Assembly (NCBI RefSeq): GCF_900104765.1
Contig: NZ_LT629737.1
Coordinates: forward strand, 806,001-870,000
Direction: 5' to 3'
DNA: 64,000 nt
DNA from: Gillisia sp. Hel1_33_143
GTDB lineage: Bacteria; Bacteroidota; Bacteroidia; Flavobacteriales; Flavobacteriaceae
A program made the position numbers and the translations under genes. Under the pieces are notes generated by a model that worked only from the letters and a program-made list of their open reading frames with translations, did not search any database and was not told where the DNA came from. Shown piece by piece: positions 25,010-34,735 of this stretch (the stretch's first letter is position 1; each line of letters opens with the position of its first letter).

Positions 25010-26641
25010 TTAATTTAAGTAATGTTTTAAGAGTGTTTTTGTAGAATTATCGTGTTCTAAGACGTCAGATTTTTCAATTTCTTGTAAAATACTGGATGCT
25101 AATTGCTTCCCTAACTCAACGCCCCATTGATCATAACTAAAGATATTCCAAATTACACCTTGAACAAAGATCTTATGTTCATACATAGCCACTAATTTTC
25201 CTAAGCTTTTAGGCGTTAGTTGGTCTATTAAAATAGAAGTTGAAGGTTTATTACCCTCAAATATTTTAAAAGGTTTCAATTTGGCAGATACCTCCTTTGC
25301 AATTCCTCTTTCATCAAATTCTGCTTGAACTTCTTCTGAAGTTTTCCCCATCAATAATGCTTCTGTCTGAGCAAAATAATTTGCCATTAGCTTATTTTGA
25401 TGATCATCATCTCCAAATAAAGACTTTTTGAATCCAATAAAATCTGCCGGAATTAATTTGGTTCCTTGGTGAATTAGTTGAAAAAATGCATGCTGAGAAT
25501 TAGTTCCCGGTTCTCCCCAGATTATATTTCCAGTTTGATAATTTACAACATCACCATTTCTATCTACACTTTTACCATTGCTTTCCATAATTGCCTGTTG
25601 CAAATATGATGGCAGTTTTTGAAGATATTGCGTATAAGGAATTACCGCTTCACTTTCAGCTTTAAAAAAGTTATTATACCAAATACTTAGCAATGCTAAT
25701 TGTACCGGTATATTATTTTCAAATTCCTCATTTTTAAAATGCATATCCATTTCATAAGCCCCATCTAGCAATTCTTGATATTGATCATACCCTACTGCAA
25801 GACTAATAGACAAACCTACAGCACCCCATAAAGAGAATCTTCCTCCAACCCAATCCCAAAGTGGGAACACATTTTCTGGAGCTATTCCAAATTCTGTAAC
25901 TCTTTCTAAATTGGTAGAAACAGCTACAAAATGTTTAGAAACCTCTTCTGCAGGGGCATGTTTTTTAAACCAATTTCTTGCAGTGTTAGCATTACTTAAA
26001 GTCTCCTGAGTAGTAAAGGTTTTCGAAACCACTAAAAATAGCGTAGTTTCTGGATTAAGATCTTTTAAAGTTTGATGAACGTGATCTCCATCTACATTAG
26101 AAATATAATGCACCTCTAAATGATTCTTATAGAATTTTAAAGATTCTGTGATCATTACCGGACCCAGGTCTGATCCTCCAATCCCAATATTTACAACATC
26201 TGTAAAAGCTTTCCCTGTAAAACCTTTTTTAGAACCACTAATAACCTCTGCAGAGAATTGCTTCATCTTCAATTTTGCGGAAGCTACCTCTTTCATTACA
26301 TTTTCTCCATCTACACGCACCACATCCTCTTCTTTGGCTCTTAAAGCCGTATGCAACACAGGCCTATTTTCAGTCTCATTTATAGCATCTCCGCGAAAAT
26401 AAGATTGTATTGCATTCTTAAGATCACATTCGCGAGCTAAAGAATTGAGACTTTCTAGAATTTCTTTATTTATCCTATTCTTACTAAAATCTACATAAAA
26501 ATCTTCCCATTCAATTTTGAATTCCTGAGCTCTATTAGGATCATTTGCAAACATCTGCTTCATTTCCTGTGATCTAATTTTCTCGAACTGAGATTTTAAT
26601 GTAGACCAGGCCTCTGTTTGAGTTGGATTTATATTTTTCAT
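25010..26641 (-). CDS. pgi: Glucose-6-phosphate isomerase
   Basis: Glycolytic enzyme that interconverts glucose-6-phosphate and fructose-6-phosphate. From the ATG at 26641 the protein has 543 residues, with the sugar-binding signature [11 protein letters not shown], the [10 protein letters not shown] stretch and the C-terminal [14 protein letters not shown] motif. The open frame extends to 26677, but that would overlap the upstream M23 gene; the ATG 7 bases after that gene's stop is the natural start. It is the last gene of a four-gene operon with a DUF3108 protein, a tryptophan dioxygenase and an M23 peptidase. Confidence 0.96.
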   Translation of the reverse strand: MKNINPTQTEAWSTLKSQFEKIRSQEMKQMFANDPNRAQEFKIEWEDFYVDFSKNRINKEILESLNSLARECDLKNAIQSYFRGDAINETENRPVLHTALRAKEEDVVRVDGENVMKEVASAKLKMKQFSAEVISGSKKGFTGKAFTDVVNIGIGGSDLGPVMITESLKFYKNHLEVHYISNVDGDHVHQTLKDLNPETTLFLVVSKTFTTQETLSNANTARNWFKKHAPAEEVSKHFVAVSTNLERVTEFGIAPENVFPLWDWVGGRFSLWGAVGLSISLAVGYDQYQELLDGAYEMDMHFKNEEFENNIPVQLALLSIWYNNFFKAESEAVIPYTQYLQKLPSYLQQAIMESNGKSVDRNGDVVNYQTGNIIWGEPGTNSQHAFFQLIHQGTKLIPADFIGFKKSLFGDDDHQNKLMANYFAQTEALLMGKTSEEVQAEFDERGIAKEVSAKLKPFKIFEGNKPSTSILIDQLTPKSLGKLVAMYEHKIFVQGVIWNIFSYDQWGVELGKQLASSILQEIEKSDVLEHDNSTKTLLKHYLN

Positions 26642-26648
26642 GCTCTTA

Positions 26649-27884
26649 TTATATTTTTTTGAACGGAATCTTATCAATGTCTTTTCTTACAGGCGCTATA
26701 GAGGCAAAATAATCTTCTCTTAGATTATCTGCAATAGGCTCTGCATTCGGTAAATTTTGTCTGAATGGATCTACCTGTTTTCCTCGTACCCAAAATCTGT
26801 AGCAAACATGAGGTCCGGTTGCCAGTCCTGTGCTACCTACAAAACCAATAACATCTCCTTGACGAACTCTCTGCCCTACTTTTACATTTCTCTTCGTCAT
26901 GTGTAAATACTGGGTAGTGTAGGTGTCATTATGTTTCACTTTAACATAATTTCCATTTCCCGAAGTATATCCTGAAGCGATCACTGTTCCAGAAGCCGTA
27001 GTCCAAATTGGAGTTCCGCGAGGAGCTGCATAATCTGTTCCCAAATGAGCTTTCCATCGTTGTTGAACTGGGTGAAATCTTCTTCCACTATACCTGGAAG
27101 AGATCCTACTAAAGTTTAAAGGAGCTTTTAGGAAGAAGCTTTCTAACGGACGTGCTTCTTCATCATAAAAATCAGTTTCTCCAGATTCTGGATCTACTTT
27201 ATAGCTAAAAGCATAATATGGTTTTTTCTGATGTACAAAAACAGCACCTTCAATATTCTCAATTCCGGCGTAAATAGTATCGTTTATATACTTTTCACTA
27301 TAAACCATTTTAAACTGATCTCCTTTTTGAAGTTTCCAAAAATCTATACTCCACTGGTAGATACTGCTTAGCTCGTGAGATAGAACTACACTTAGTCCCT
27401 GACTTTCCATAGCTTCAGAAAGACTGCTAACAATAACTCCAGAAACTGTTTTTCTCTTAACCGAAACAGGCTTTTGAGCTTTATATGCTGCTATGTTCTC
27501 TCCAATATTTACAACAGTATATTCAATTCTATCATCTTCATAGATAAAGAACTCTGGAGTGCTTATAGAGTCTTTAGCTTTTAAGATAACATATGGCTTT
27601 CCTACTACAAGTCTTCTAGGATCAAAATTATCTTCTATTCCATTGGTGATATCGTAAACTTTAGAAACACTAACACCATGGGTTCCTAAAATCCCCCCAA
27701 AATTATCTCCAGATCTTATGGTATCTCTTACAACCTCGTAATCATTAAGCGTAAATCCATACTCCTTTTCTATAGGAACTTTCTTAACCTTAGGTTTTAC
27801 TTCACTTATGTCTTTATTTTCAACCACATCATTGCATGAAATACATGCTAACGCCAACAATAATAAATAACTTACTTTCTTCAA
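26649..27884 (-). CDS. M23 family murein-type metallopeptidase, lipoprotein, with His-to-Cys zinc ligand
   Basis: Exported protein of 411 residues with a hydrophobic signal and Cys residues at 14 and 17 that suggest lipidation. A LysM/OapA-like region (about 45-230) precedes a C-terminal LytM domain. The first zinc motif HxxxD is H280-D284 (HLGTDYAAP), and the catalytic H328 is present (YLHMTK). The usual HxH at the end reads H359-V-C361 (GPHVCYRFW), so a Cys replaces the third zinc ligand. The start is a TTG 8 bases after the dioxygenase stop. It probably cuts or controls peptidoglycan cross-links. Confidence 0.88.
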   Translation of the reverse strand: MKKVSYLLLLALACISCNDVVENKDISEVKPKVKKVPIEKEYGFTLNDYEVVRDTIRSGDNFGGILGTHGVSVSKVYDITNGIEDNFDPRRLVVGKPYVILKAKDSISTPEFFIYEDDRIEYTVVNIGENIAAYKAQKPVSVKRKTVSGVIVSSLSEAMESQGLSVVLSHELSSIYQWSIDFWKLQKGDQFKMVYSEKYINDTIYAGIENIEGAVFVHQKKPYYAFSYKVDPESGETDFYDEEARPLESFFLKAPLNFSRISSRYSGRRFHPVQQRWKAHLGTDYAAPRGTPIWTTASGTVIASGYTSGNGNYVKVKHNDTYTTQYLHMTKRNVKVGQRVRQGDVIGFVGSTGLATGPHVCYRFWVRGKQVDPFRQNLPNAEPIADNLREDYFASIAPVRKDIDKIPFKKI

Positions 27885-27892
27885 TTTTAATT

Positions 27893-28855
27893 CTATTTTT
27901 CTGTATTAAACAAGTGCGTAACCCATTGTTTTCCCCAGTCATCAAATTCTTCTTGAGACCAAAGATTAGGGAAAAAACTATTTTTTTGAAAACTTGGAGG
28001 TAGAAATTCCTTCCAGTTTGTGCCGCCAGTTGCAGCTATTGTCTTTTTATCTTTATTTAAATATCTATGTGCCGCTCCCATGTGCATTAGAAGCCAGTTA
28101 ATATTCACGTTGGTATCAAAAGTACGCAACGCTTCAATTAATTCTTTATTATTTTTTTCAATTTCAGGTAGATCCAAGTACTTATGATACATGGTATTCT
28201 CTTTTACAGAATTCGCTATCCTTAAGAATCTAGGCGTATATCTTAATTCAAATTGCTTTAGCGTAAGTGTTTTTTCACCCGTAGATAGATCTATGCCTCC
28301 TTTTTTCCAATAAATATTCTCAAAAAGATCTTCGATACTATTTTCTGTTGAAAAATTAGCACGTTCTTTAAAAGGAACCAGATGTTCTATTGGAGTAGCG
28401 TATAATTCTATCATCCTAAAACCAGCAGATTGAAAACCGCTTGCTGGCAGTAAAGCCATTCTAAATTTTAAAAATTGCTCTCTATCCATACCTTTGATCA
28501 TTACATCAAAAGAATTAATGAGAATTCTCATATACCTATTAAGCCTATTCATCTTTTCTAAGAATACATCAGCAGTTAGAAGATCGTTCTCAATGATCTG
28601 CTTTTGCTCATGTATCATCAGTTTAAAATAAAGCTCTGTGATTTGATGATAGGTAATAAATATTTCCTCATCTGGAAAGTGAGTTTTTGGCGCCTGAAGA
28701 CTAAGTAAGGTATCTAGATGGATATAGTCCCAATAGGTAAGGTAACGATCATAAAGAAGCCCATCTAAGTAAGACCCCATGTCTTGTCCTGAATTTTTGA
28801 ACTTTTCTTCTAGTAATAATATTCGTTCTGCAATCTCGGGCTTGATGGTGTTCAT
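27893..28855 (-). CDS. Divergent tryptophan 2,3-dioxygenase family protein
   Basis: Haem protein family that opens the indole ring of tryptophan to N-formylkynurenine. The 320-residue protein shows the family order: LLYDRYLTYW (33-42), PDEEIFITYHQITELYFK (61-78), SGFQSAGFRMIE (139-150), the proximal-His region WLLMHMGAAHRYL (H258/H263) and ATGGTNWKEFLP (275-286). The canonical HHDE and GTGGSSGY motifs are altered (HFPDE and ATGGTNW), so activity on tryptophan is likely but not certain. It is the second gene of the operon, 3 bases after the DUF3108 gene. No kynureninase or kynurenine monooxygenase gene is nearby. Confidence 0.85.
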   Translation of the reverse strand: MNTIKPEIAERILLLEEKFKNSGQDMGSYLDGLLYDRYLTYWDYIHLDTLLSLQAPKTHFPDEEIFITYHQITELYFKLMIHEQKQIIENDLLTADVFLEKMNRLNRYMRILINSFDVMIKGMDREQFLKFRMALLPASGFQSAGFRMIELYATPIEHLVPFKERANFSTENSIEDLFENIYWKKGGIDLSTGEKTLTLKQFELRYTPRFLRIANSVKENTMYHKYLDLPEIEKNNKELIEALRTFDTNVNINWLLMHMGAAHRYLNKDKKTIAATGGTNWKEFLPPSFQKNSFFPNLWSQEEFDDWGKQWVTHLFNTEK

Positions 28856-28858
28856 GTA

Positions 28859-29635
28859 TTAATCCATTATTATTTGAATAGGATGCTTTACTCCTTTAAA
28901 AGCCTCTAAATCTGCATCTAAAGATCCTACTGCAAGGTCTGCCTGTATTTTAACCGGCATCTTATTTTTATCTGCACTTACCCAGAAAGTAAGACTTTCC
29001 TTCTCTTTGAAGACTCTCCCGGCCATTACATAAGGCCTGAATTTTAAAGTGGCAATTTTACCAAATTTTGTCTTTATAACCTCTCTTCCTAAAAACTTTA
29101 TTTTAAAATTGTGGTTTTCTTTATCGAAGAACATATTTAAATTAAGCTCATCTCCTTCATTCAACTTCATATCGTTGAGCTCATTTCTCATATAATAGAA
29201 AGAAGAAATAAGGTCATGAACCTCATTCTCGGTAGTGTAGGTAGTATTGGTATTATGCTTCCTGTCTAAAACGTATGCTTTATTCTGTTTCTGATCAAAA
29301 TCTATTTGAACATCTTTAGTGTAGCCACCTTCATCTATTTTTCTTACAAATCTATAAGGCAAGCTAGATCTTCTGTCAATATAAGTTTCATAATCATCAT
29401 CTACTTTAAAGAAAAGATGCATTAAACCCGTAGATTTTCCTCTTCCCACAACATGATAAACTTTTTTCTTATCTAAAACTTCGTCTTTAACTTCCAACGT
29501 AGCATAACTAGCATTGAAAGGACCATAATGAATTCTAAACTTAAACCATTCTCCCGCTTGAAAAGCGTTTTGAGAAAAAATGCTTAGGGGAAGTAAAAGC
29601 AGTAAAAGACTAACAAATGTAATTCTCTTGCACAT
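28859..29635 (-). CDS. DUF3108 domain-containing secreted protein
   Basis: Exported protein of 258 residues with a signal peptide (about 1-21) and a beta-rich DUF3108 domain (FQAGEWFKFRIHYG at the start, TFWVSADKNKMPVKIQ near the end). Function is unknown; the fold is thought to bind lipidic or cell-envelope components. It is the first gene of the operon with the tryptophan dioxygenase, the M23 peptidase and pgi, and has a TACATTTG promoter box 70 bases upstream. Confidence 0.85.
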   Translation of the reverse strand: MCKRITFVSLLLLLLPLSIFSQNAFQAGEWFKFRIHYGPFNASYATLEVKDEVLDKKKVYHVVGRGKSTGLMHLFFKVDDDYETYIDRRSSLPYRFVRKIDEGGYTKDVQIDFDQKQNKAYVLDRKHNTNTTYTTENEVHDLISSFYYMRNELNDMKLNEGDELNLNMFFDKENHNFKIKFLGREVIKTKFGKIATLKFRPYVMAGRVFKEKESLTFWVSADKNKMPVKIQADLAVGSLDADLEAFKGVKHPIQIIMD

Positions 29636-29704
29636 AGATTGACAATTTAATAAATATCTGATATCATGATACTTGTTACGGGTTAAGAATTACAATTTCT
29701 ATTC

Positions 29705-29712
29705 CAAATGTA
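29705..29712 (-). promoter_or_regulatory. -7 promoter box of the DUF3108-TDO-M23-pgi operon
   Basis: TACATTTG on the minus strand fits TAnnTTTG. It lies directly downstream of the T-tract of the hppD terminator. Confidence 0.5.
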
Positions 29713-29721
29713 TTAAAAGAA

Positions 29722-29751
29722 AAAACCCCATCAAATTAATGATGGGGTTTT
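29722..29751 (-). terminator. Terminator downstream of hppD
   Basis: AAAACCCCATC (29722-29732) pairs with GATGGGGTTTT (29741-29751), a perfect 11-bp stem. The minus strand continues T-rich. It lies about 190 bases beyond the hppD stop codon. Confidence 0.8.
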
Positions 29752-29943
29752 GTCTTATTAACCAACTAAAACTTAAATTATGAAAAAAAATTAATACATT
29801 TTGGTAACCACTCCAGAAATGCGGTGCAAAAGTCTACAACTTGTACATTAAAAACAACACATTCTGAAGGTTTAACGTTAAATTTATCTACATAATTAAT
29901 TTTTCACATTTTAAATAGTAATTGTTTATGAATTTAATAATTA

Positions 29944-31104
29944 TTACAGTGTACCTCGCAACTGTTGCTCTCTTTCAATAGACTCAAATAGGGCTTTAAA
30001 GTTCCCTGCACCAAAGCCTTTCGCTCCCATTCGCTGAATGATCTCAAAAAACAAGGTTGGTCTGTCCTCTACTGGCTTGGTGAAGATTTGCAATAAATAC
30101 CCTTCTTCATCTGCATCGATCATTATTCCTAACTTTTTTAAGGCTTCAATATCTTCACCCAATTCATGTTCAAAAGCTTTTAATCTATCTGGCACAGCAT
30201 GATAATAATCATCAGGAGGAATAGATAAGAATTCAACTCCTCTGCTTCTTAGATCGGATACTGTAGTTAAAATATCGTCAGTTGCAATTGCAATATGTTG
30301 CACTCCCGGACCTTCATAAAAATCTAAATATTCTTCAATTTGAGATTTTTTCTTCCCTTCCGCAGGTTCATTTATAGGAAATTTAATTCTTCCGTTTCCG
30401 TTACTCATCACCTTACTCATTAAGGCAGAATACTCTGTATGAATTTGTTTGTCATCAAAAGATAGGAAATTCACAAAGCCCATAACATCTTCATACCATT
30501 TTACCCACGTATTCATCTCATTCCATCCTACATTCCCTACCATATGGTCTATATATTTTAACCCTACTGGTTCTGGATTATAATCTGACTCCCAGTTTAC
30601 ATAGCCCGGTAAAAAAGTTCCACTAAAATTTTTACGTTCTATGAACATATGTACAGTTTCGCCATAGGTGTAAATCCCAGCTTTTACGATCTCGCCATTC
30701 TCATCTTTATCTACCGTTGGCTCTAAATAAGACTTAGCACCGCGCTTAGTAGTTTCTTCATAAGCAGATCTCGCGTCTTCTACCCAAAGAGCCACAACTT
30801 TTACACCATCGCCATGCTTTACTATATGATCATTAACTTCATGTTTAGAATTTAATGGTGAAGTTAGCACTAGCCTAATCTTATCTTGTTTTAAAACATA
30901 AGAAACGGTATCTCTACTCCCAGTTTCTAATCCTTTATACGCTAATGACTGAAAGCCGAATGCAGTTTTATAAAAATGGGCCGCTTGTTTGGCATTTCCA
31001 ACATATAATTCTACATAATCTGTTCCCAAAAGTGGCAAGAAATCTTGCGCTCCTTCAAATATCTTCTCTAATCCGTAATTTACTGATTCTATCTTTTTAC
31101 TCAT
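29944..31104 (-). CDS. hppD: 4-Hydroxyphenylpyruvate dioxygenase
   Basis: Fe(II) dioxygenase of the vicinal oxygen chelate fold that converts 4-hydroxyphenylpyruvate to homogentisate in tyrosine breakdown. Iron ligands are visible in IDHMVGNVG (first His), VQHIAIATDD (second His) and FFEIIQRMG (Glu). The product has 386 residues from the ATG at 31104. An in-frame ATG at 31125 adds 7 residues and has an AAAGAGG just upstream, so the start is uncertain. It follows hmgA on the same strand with an 84-base gap and no terminator between. Confidence 0.95.
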   Translation of the reverse strand: MSKKIESVNYGLEKIFEGAQDFLPLLGTDYVELYVGNAKQAAHFYKTAFGFQSLAYKGLETGSRDTVSYVLKQDKIRLVLTSPLNSKHEVNDHIVKHGDGVKVVALWVEDARSAYEETTKRGAKSYLEPTVDKDENGEIVKAGIYTYGETVHMFIERKNFSGTFLPGYVNWESDYNPEPVGLKYIDHMVGNVGWNEMNTWVKWYEDVMGFVNFLSFDDKQIHTEYSALMSKVMSNGNGRIKFPINEPAEGKKKSQIEEYLDFYEGPGVQHIAIATDDILTTVSDLRSRGVEFLSIPPDDYYHAVPDRLKAFEHELGEDIEALKKLGIMIDADEEGYLLQIFTKPVEDRPTLFFEIIQRMGAKGFGAGNFKALFESIEREQQLRGTL

Positions 31105-31209
31105 TGTTTTAATTTTTGAATTCATTCAACCTCTTTGTTTGCAATCTGGGCATCTAATTTACCACATCGCTCTAGCTTGAACTGAAATGTTCTCCTTCTT
31201 ATCCATCAA

Positions 31210-32370
31210 TTAATGATCTAACCACGATTGATAATAGGTTTCATCTGCAATTTTCATCGCATCTTCGGTAAGCATTAATGGTTTAAAAGTGTCTACCATA
31301 ACCGCCAACTCTTCTGTTTCGGTTTGTCCAATACTTCTCTCTACTGCTCCCGGGTGTGGTCCATGAGGAATTCCTGCAGGGTGCAATGAAATATGTCCTG
31401 CTTCTATATCATTTCTACTCATAAAATCTCCATCTACATAATACAATACCTCATCACTATCAATATTACTATGACTGTATGGAGCCGGAATAGATTCTGG
31501 ATGATAATCATACTTACGCGGACAGAAACTACAAACTACAAACGCATCGGTTTCAAAAGTTTGATGTACCGGTGGCGGCTGATGTATTCTTCCCGTAATA
31601 GGTTCGAAATCGTGGATAGAAAAGGCATAAGGATAATTATAACCATCATATCCAATCACATCAAAAGGATGGGTTGCATAGATCATGTCAAAAATTTCTC
31701 CCTGCTTTTTAACTTTGATCAAAAAATCTCCTTTTTCATCATTCGTTTCTAATTCATATGGCTGCCTAAGATCTCTCTCACAAAATGGAGAGTGTTCTAA
31801 AAGCTGTCCAAACCAGTTTCTATATCTTTTTGGAGTATATATAGGTCTTCTAGATTCAACAATGAACAATCTATTATTCTCATCATCAAAATCCATTTTA
31901 TAGATTGTGCCTCGAGGTATTAGCAAATAGTCTCCATATTTAAAGTCTAGATTCCCGAGATGAGTTCTTAATTTACCACTTCCCTTATGAATAAAGATCA
32001 ATTCATCTGAATCTGTATTCTTATAAAAATAGTCTTGAGCAGCTCCCTGAGGTGAGGCTAGTACTATATCTACATCACTATTAGTAAGTACAACTTTTCT
32101 ACTTTCTAAAAAATCTGGGTGTGGTATAATTTGAAATCCTCGTAAACGATAAGATTTTATATTATTTTCTGAAGCGATCTTGGGCTTTACACTGTAACTC
32201 CCCTTTATTTCTTTTACCTGTGTGGGCCTATGTTCATGATAAGAATTGGAAGACATTCCGTCAAACCCAATTGTTCCAAACAGCTGCTCGTAATACAAGC
32301 TACCATCTGGTTTTTTAAAAACCGTGTGCCGCTTGTGAGGTATTTTTCCTAACTTATGATAAAATGGCAT
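31210..32370 (-). CDS. hmgA: Homogentisate 1,2-dioxygenase
   Basis: Fe(II) enzyme of 386 residues that cleaves homogentisate to maleylacetoacetate, the step after HppD. The family pattern is seen in the cupin-like core: the iron region PPPVHQTFE, the HPESIPAPYSHSN stretch and HPAGIPHGPHPGA. It is the first gene of the hmgA-hppD unit. Maleylacetoacetate isomerase and fumarylacetoacetase genes are not in the window. A GATATTTG about 70 bases upstream is a one-mismatch -7 candidate. Confidence 0.95.
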   Translation of the reverse strand: MPFYHKLGKIPHKRHTVFKKPDGSLYYEQLFGTIGFDGMSSNSYHEHRPTQVKEIKGSYSVKPKIASENNIKSYRLRGFQIIPHPDFLESRKVVLTNSDVDIVLASPQGAAQDYFYKNTDSDELIFIHKGSGKLRTHLGNLDFKYGDYLLIPRGTIYKMDFDDENNRLFIVESRRPIYTPKRYRNWFGQLLEHSPFCERDLRQPYELETNDEKGDFLIKVKKQGEIFDMIYATHPFDVIGYDGYNYPYAFSIHDFEPITGRIHQPPPVHQTFETDAFVVCSFCPRKYDYHPESIPAPYSHSNIDSDEVLYYVDGDFMSRNDIEAGHISLHPAGIPHGPHPGAVERSIGQTETEELAVMVDTFKPLMLTEDAMKIADETYYQSWLDH

Positions 32371-32511
32371 GAGATTCAGAATTTTAAATTAAAACTTTAT
32401 AATTTCCCATTAATATTGAATTAACCTGAATTTTAAAGTCGATTATCACAAATATCGCTATTTTTTAGATAATTGTTCTTAAAGTAAGATTAAATATGAA
32501 TGCAGACTTCT

Positions 32512-34734
32512 CTAGAACCAAAATCCCAAACTAAAGTACCACTGACTGTCTTTTACTTCTGGAGAATAAGAATATTTAGCACTTACCGGCCCTAGAAATG
32601 TTTCTAAACTATAGCCTAAGGCATAACCTGTATAATCTGGAGCAGATAACCAGTTTCCTGAGGTGTATAACTGATCTTCTACATTTGCGAAATTTGCACT
32701 CGCAATAATGTGGTTCTTATTAAAGATCTCGTAATCTAATTCTACCATTCCTTTAATATAACTATCCCCGGAGATGGTAAGAAAATCATATCCATAGAAG
32801 GGTATAATATTGTTCACAAAATTATTTCCGTATCCTCCCAAAAGAAAATCCAGACTACTAACATCGTCATCTCCAATCTTAAACCCTGTTTCTGTAGATA
32901 AGCGAGTGGTAAATCTATTAAAAGGAGTTACCGCATAGCCTATAGAACCTCTAGCTATAGAGAATTCTGAAAAATTATTATTGAAGTCTGATGAAAATAA
33001 ATAAACATGAAAATCACCATCAAAACACACCCCTTTGGTAGGAAAATATTTATTATCATAGCTATCCAATTTTAAATAGGCGAAGGTGCTGTAATAATTG
33101 CTTTTTTCAAAAGTGTACGAAGAGTTGGAATCTTCAAGATCCTGAAGTGTTTCTGAAGTGATCTTTAAAAACTTCTGCTCTAATCCCATTCCAAAAGAAA
33201 ATTTCTGCTGAAAAAGGGTTTCGATATAAAATTGATTGGTATAATCCTGATATTCCACTTCAACTTTATTGATCCCTATTCCCTGAAAACCATCATTATC
33301 TTCAGTAAGATCTACATACACCCCCTTATTAAAAAGGTTATATCTAGACTTTACTCCTACGCTCCAATAATATCCTTTATCTATATAATATTGGAAATTA
33401 TACCTGAAATTATCACCCAGAATAACATCTAATGAAGCAACATCATTAGTGAAAATTGTACTCTTTCTGGTAAGATTAAAGAGCGCTCCACTTTTATAGA
33501 GATTATCATAATGCAGGCCCAATCTCAAAAAGGTCTTATTCTTACTCTCTTCTAATTGCATTGCCAACGTATAGGAAGTATCGTTAGGAATAAGGCTATA
33601 ATTAATTCTATTGAAGTTTCCTGTAGCTGCAAGGTTATTAACACCAGAGCTAAGATCTTCTAAGGTGTAATTAGAAAAATATTTCAATCTTAATTTTCCC
33701 AGAATATAAGCTCTAGGATAACTGTTATTACCTTCTATAGTTAAAGAATTTAGACTGATCGTATTGGAGGCCTGCACCTTTGAGATGGTATTGTTCTTAA
33801 AGCCTTGAAGTTTCGCTATCTTTTCCAATTCAGCATATTGTGATAATGCTGCTACTTTTCCAGAGTCTATAATAGCTGCACCTTTATCAAAAGAAAGTAT
33901 ACCAAAAGGAGTAATGTCTGGTTTTATATACACATCTGTAAGCGCTTTCTTCTCCTTCATGTCTTTAATTGTGCGGAAATTACTCACCTGAGAAAGTATA
34001 TCGAACACACTTTTAAGTTGTTCTCTATCTACCAAACTATCCTGTACATCTATCCCTATTATGATATCTGCACCTCTTTTTCTAAGTTCCTCCACCGGAT
34101 AATTATTTGCTACCCCTCCATCTGTTAACAAGCGCCCATTGATCTTAACAGGACTAAATATAGAAGGAATGGCTCCACTTGCAGAAACCGCTTTTGGCAA
34201 AGAACCCTTTTCAAGTACAACCTGATCTCCCGTTTCTATATCTGCAGCGATACACAGAAAAGGAATGGGCATTTTACTAAAATCCTGAACATTTCCTAGA
34301 TGCATGGTAAGTCTGGAGATCAAATTATAGATATTTTGGCCTTTAGAAAGGCCCGAGGGAAATGCTATTTTAAATTTATCGAATGGCAGGGTTAGCGCAT
34401 ACTTTTCGGTATCCTCTTTTTCATAAAATGTTTTTGCACTGCGAGGCACCTCATCCTGAATAAGAATATTGAAATTGATCTCATGAAAAATAGAATCTAA
34501 TTGATGTGAAGAATATCCGGAAGCGTATAGCGCGCCAATGATAGCTCCCATACTACTTCCGCCAATGTAGTCTATCTTAACACCGGCATCTTCTATTACT
34601 TTTAACGCCCCAATGTGTGCCAATCCTTTTGCACCACCACCACTTAACACCAATCCTACTTTAGGACCTTCCTTCTCCTGACCGTACCCAAAAACGGTAA
34701 CTAATAAAAGCAGGATAAGAAGAATTTTTTTCAT
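32512..34734 (-). CDS. Patatin-like phospholipase with POTRA and outer-membrane barrel (PlpD-like)
   Basis: Exported protein of 740 residues: a signal peptide (about 1-19), a patatin domain with the oxyanion GGGAKG (33-38), nucleophile S61 in GSSMG and D205 in DGGVAN, a POTRA-like segment (about 330-410), and a C-terminal 16-strand barrel of the BamA/surface-antigen type ending in SLGFWF. This is the type Vd arrangement, in which the lipase is displayed or released through its own barrel. It begins 1 base after the uvrC stop and is probably co-transcribed with it. Confidence 0.92.
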   Translation of the reverse strand: MKKILLILLLLVTVFGYGQEKEGPKVGLVLSGGGAKGLAHIGALKVIEDAGVKIDYIGGSSMGAIIGALYASGYSSHQLDSIFHEINFNILIQDEVPRSAKTFYEKEDTEKYALTLPFDKFKIAFPSGLSKGQNIYNLISRLTMHLGNVQDFSKMPIPFLCIAADIETGDQVVLEKGSLPKAVSASGAIPSIFSPVKINGRLLTDGGVANNYPVEELRKRGADIIIGIDVQDSLVDREQLKSVFDILSQVSNFRTIKDMKEKKALTDVYIKPDITPFGILSFDKGAAIIDSGKVAALSQYAELEKIAKLQGFKNNTISKVQASNTISLNSLTIEGNNSYPRAYILGKLRLKYFSNYTLEDLSSGVNNLAATGNFNRINYSLIPNDTSYTLAMQLEESKNKTFLRLGLHYDNLYKSGALFNLTRKSTIFTNDVASLDVILGDNFRYNFQYYIDKGYYWSVGVKSRYNLFNKGVYVDLTEDNDGFQGIGINKVEVEYQDYTNQFYIETLFQQKFSFGMGLEQKFLKITSETLQDLEDSNSSYTFEKSNYYSTFAYLKLDSYDNKYFPTKGVCFDGDFHVYLFSSDFNNNFSEFSIARGSIGYAVTPFNRFTTRLSTETGFKIGDDDVSSLDFLLGGYGNNFVNNIIPFYGYDFLTISGDSYIKGMVELDYEIFNKNHIIASANFANVEDQLYTSGNWLSAPDYTGYALGYSLETFLGPVSAKYSYSPEVKDSQWYFSLGFWF

Positions 34735-34735
34735 G

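Larger units (their letters stand above)
29636..29943. other. 308-base gene-less region with terminator, promoter and leader-like segment
   Basis: It holds the operon promoter (29705-29712), a terminator (29722-29751) and, on the plus strand, a leader-like AACCAACTAAAACTTAAATT followed by ATGAAAAAAAATTAA, a four-codon frame. The remaining 150 bases to the hppD stop are AT-rich with no feature that I recognise. Confidence 0.6.
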
